Assembly: GCA_964520615.1 (NCBI GenBank)
Contig: CAZFNL010000137.1
Location: 152,917 to 216,916 of the forward strand
Reading direction: 5' to 3'
DNA: 64,000 bases
Source of the DNA: JAMCUI01 sp964520615
GTDB taxonomy: Bacteria > Patescibacteriota > Microgenomatia > 2-02-FULL-39-11
The position numbers were made by a program, and so were the translations under genes. The notes under the pieces are model-generated. The model searched no databases, was not told the origin of the DNA, and was given only the letters and a program-made list of their open reading frames with translations. Positions 63,628-64,000 of this stretch are shown in pieces. Positions within the stretch are counted from its first letter, which is position 1; every line of letters begins with the position of its first letter.

Positions 63628-63657
63628 CCCTAAACCAGAGCGTAGCACGGTTTAGGG
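63628..63657 (+). repeat. hairpin at the left end of the GIY-YIG cassette
   Basis: CCCTAAACC (63628-63636) and GGTTTAGGG (63649-63657) form a perfect 9-bp stem with a 12-nt loop, directly after the 12-base tRNA copy and 11 bp before the nuclease ATG. Confidence 0.7.
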
Positions 63658-63668
63658 TAGTACCATAT

Positions 63669-63929
63669 ATGTATTACGTCTATATATTAAGAAGCAAATT
63701 TAATAATAAAATATACACTGGATATACCAACAATTTGAAAAGAAGAATAAAAGAACATTTTAATCATTACGTCCATACAACATTAAGAATGAAAAATTTA
63801 GAATTGGTCTTTTACGAAGCTTTTAAAGATAAAAAAGATGCAACTGAACGGGAGAAATATCTCAAAACTACCAAAGGTAAAAGAACAGTTAAGTTAATGT
63901 TGAAGTTTAGTCTCGCCGCCATCGTCTAG
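63669..63929 (+). CDS. GIY-YIG nuclease-domain protein overlapping a tRNA
   Basis: 86 residues, single-domain GIY-YIG: YYVYILRS (GIY), KIYTGYTNNLKRR (YIG with the catalytic Arg) and DATEREKYLK holding the metal-binding Glu. The last 15 nt (AAIV-stop) are the first bases of the tRNA-Glu gene. It lies in a cassette between two copies of the tRNA 5' end, behind the tRNA's promoter, so it probably is a homing-type or mobile cassette co-transcribed with the tRNA. Confidence 0.85.
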   Translation: MYYVYILRSKFNNKIYTGYTNNLKRRIKEHFNHYVHTTLRMKNLELVFYEAFKDKKDATEREKYLKTTKGKRTVKLMLKFSLAAIV

Positions 63930-63988
63930 AGGCCCAGGACGGCAGGTTCTCATCCTGCAAACCGCCGGTTCGAATCCGGCTGGCGGTA
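63915..63988 (+). tRNA. trnE: tRNA-Glu (anticodon CTC)
   Basis: 74-nt cloverleaf: acceptor GCCGCCA/TGGCGGT (one G-T pair), anticodon stem GCAGG/CCTGC with loop TTCTCAT (CTC at 63949-63951), T-arm GCCGG-TTCGAAT-CCGGC. CCA is not encoded. Its first 15 bases double as the 3' end of the GIY-YIG gene. Confidence 0.93.
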
Positions 63989-64000
63989 CAAGATTGCGAT

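Larger units (their letters stand above)
63357..63668. other. 312-bp region between greA and the GIY-YIG gene
   Basis: Holds the greA upstream region on the minus strand and, at the right, the tRNA-type promoter, the 12-base tRNA copy and a hairpin. No other feature seen. Confidence 0.6.

Overview
The window looks like a piece of a Candidate Phyla Radiation (Patescibacteria) chromosome, most likely of the Microgenomates type. This is inferred from gene content and compact form, not from a marker phylogeny. Supporting signs are modest GC with AT-rich spacers, very tight operons, a reduced F-type ATP synthase with a fused b-delta subunit and a short epsilon, a half-length TsaB, TasA/SipW-type surface proteins, four-helix-bundle (S23) and GIY-YIG cassettes, DUF11 and lamin-tail surface proteins, and many GT-C membrane glycosyltransferases. 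UGA acts as a stop, so the standard bacterial code applies.

Layout. Positions 1-6.9 kb (minus) hold a nucleotide-sugar operon: rfbA, rfbC, rfbB, rfbD, UDP-glucose dehydrogenase, a GDP-mannose dehydratase-like gene and a UDP-glucuronate decarboxylase. Positions 7-11.2 kb (minus) hold a surface-protein operon headed by a TasA-like protein and a SipW-type signal peptidase, with a candidate attenuator in its leader. Positions 11.6-14.6 kb hold a polytopic membrane protein and a subtilisin. Positions 14.6-22 kb (minus) hold tsaE-tsaC-tsaB and prfB, a small membrane protein, ftsE, ftsX and an M23 peptidase whose two metal-site halves are in permuted order. Positions 22.2-30.5 kb hold an Nramp-related transporter and a cluster of ATP-grasp enzyme, PLP enzyme, LysW-like carrier, MurD-like ligase, NlpC/P60 protein, PAP2 phosphatase, histidine phosphatase and GT4. 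Positions 30.7-44 kb are an envelope-glycan region (GT2, GT-C, YfhO-like, AftD-like, GT4) that includes a signal peptidase I fused to a CAP domain.

Positions 44-47 kb are an accessory patch: a small membrane protein, a GC-rich island gene, a roughly 650-bp run of perfect hairpins, a DUF11 protein and an S23 cassette flanked by similar low-complexity repeats. Positions 47-51 kb hold an MFS transporter, a second PLP enzyme/ATP-grasp pair and a SHOCT protein. Positions 51-63.4 kb (minus) are a housekeeping run: greA, lysS (with a B3/4 extension), an HD hydrolase, secA and the whole ATP synthase operon. The right edge carries a tRNA-Glu whose 5' end is invaded by a GIY-YIG nuclease cassette that duplicated the first 12 bases of the tRNA.

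How it fits together: the sugar-nucleotide operon supplies donors (dTDP-rhamnose, UDP-glucuronate/xylose, GDP-deoxymannose) to the glycosyltransferase region, while SipW, signal peptidase I-CAP, FtsEX-M23, subtilisin and SecA handle export, trimming and remodelling of the surface. The most novel-looking parts are the GIY-YIG/tRNA-Glu insertion, the LysW-like carrier cluster with a missing canonical C-terminus, the permuted M23 enzyme, the hairpin array beside a GC-rich island, and several domain fusions.
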